Positions 63,858-64,000 of a stretch of 64,000 nucleotides of DNA are shown here, in pieces. This DNA is from DASWJZ01 sp963720705 (lineage in GTDB: Bacteria > Pseudomonadota > Alphaproteobacteria > Rhizobiales > Afifellaceae): NCBI GenBank assembly GCA_963720705.1, contig CAVRGJ010000002.1, positions 620,001-684,000 of the forward strand, given 5' to 3'. Below the pieces are notes generated by a model. That model had not been told where the DNA came from. It ran no database searches and worked only from the letters and a program-made list of their open reading frames with translations. A program made the translations under genes and the position numbers. Positions within the stretch are counted from its first letter, which is position 1, and every line of letters starts with the position of its first letter.

Positions 63858-64000
63858 CTACTTCGCCAGCTTCTCCGCCACGCGTGGCGCGAAGTAGGTG
63901 AGAATGCCGTCGGCGCCGGCGCGCTTGAAGGCAAGCAGGCTCTCAAGCATCGCGCGCTCGCCGTCGATCCAGCCGTTCCGCGCCGCACCTTCGATCATCG
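63858..64000 (-). CDS. hemB: Delta-aminolevulinic acid dehydratase, C-terminal end (cut by window edge)
   Basis: Only the last ~46 codons are visible: MIEGAARNGWIDGERAMLESLL and then AFKRAGADGILTYFAPRVAEKL, followed by a TAG stop at 63858-63860. The GADGILTYFA and ERAMLESLLAFKRAG strings are characteristic of the HemB C-terminus (porphobilinogen synthase, haem synthesis). The N-terminal remainder, including the active-site lysines, lies beyond base 64000. Confidence 0.88.
   Translation of the reverse strand, partial: MIEGAARNGWIDGERAMLESLLAFKRAGADGILTYFAPRVAEKLAK

Overview
The window is a 64-kb, GC-rich, tightly packed chromosomal segment of an alphaproteobacterium, most likely of the order Hyphomicrobiales (Rhizobiales). 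This rests on lineage-typical content: a divK-pleD operon, an EipB (DUF1849) envelope protein, two ClpS adaptors, a zinc-finger-extended DinB, a phasin, DUF1489, a leucyltransferase (Bpt), a short XRE regulator, and the housekeeping run dinB / divK-pleD / rpmG / rnr / topA / dprA / plsY / pyrC-like / pyrB / ruvX / parC / bpt / RDD / hemB. No genus is claimed. No rRNA, tRNA, CRISPR, prophage or insertion sequence was found.

Layout. 1-8.8 kb: the end of mgtE, a GH25 lysozyme lipoprotein, a GNAT and a VOC protein, isovaleryl-CoA dehydrogenase, a class III nucleotidyl cyclase with a 2TM tail, an aldo/keto reductase, an MFS transporter with a start problem and a TadG-like VWA protein. 8.8-21 kb: methylcrotonyl-CoA carboxylase beta and alpha, separated by small unknown proteins (one cysteine-rich and secreted), a phosphatase, msrB, sdaA and a flavoprotein / GT-C-like membrane-protein pair. 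21-31 kb: panC, a VWA-like plus J-domain pair, a D,D-carboxypeptidase with a SPOR domain, a phasin, clpS1-clpA and a proline-rich single-pass protein with an internal tandem repeat. 31-41 kb: zwf, clpS2, HIT, a DUF482 protein, a glycerophosphodiesterase, eipB, dinB, divK-pleD and rpmG. 41-64 kb: rnr, topA, dprA, a B12-binding radical SAM protein, plsY, a pyrimidine pair, an accessory catabolic block, ruvX, parC, an XRE regulator, bpt, RDD and hemB.

Genes that work together. Isovaleryl-CoA dehydrogenase and both methylcrotonyl-CoA carboxylase subunits supply consecutive steps of leucine breakdown but are scattered over 18 kb. ClpS1, ClpS2, ClpA and Bpt are recognition, unfolding and tagging components of the bacterial N-degron pathway. 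DivK and PleD form the cell-cycle / cyclic-di-GMP unit. PyrB is paired with a dihydroorotase-like protein that has lost its metal-binding residues, so it is probably a non-catalytic partner. The block between pyrB and ruvX (AidB-like dehydrogenase, patatin, MSOX-type amine oxidase, AEC transporter, amidohydrolase) looks like an accessory insertion into a conserved housekeeping run.

Four genes (a GT-C-like membrane protein, topA, a patatin, and the amine oxidase) are each broken by what reads as one extra base. Because topA is normally essential, sequence or assembly error is a serious possibility throughout. The most interesting non-coding signal is a candidate small RNA of two hairpins ending in a terminator between pleD and rpmG. 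I found no convincing wholly new multi-gene system; the less familiar items are listed as findings.
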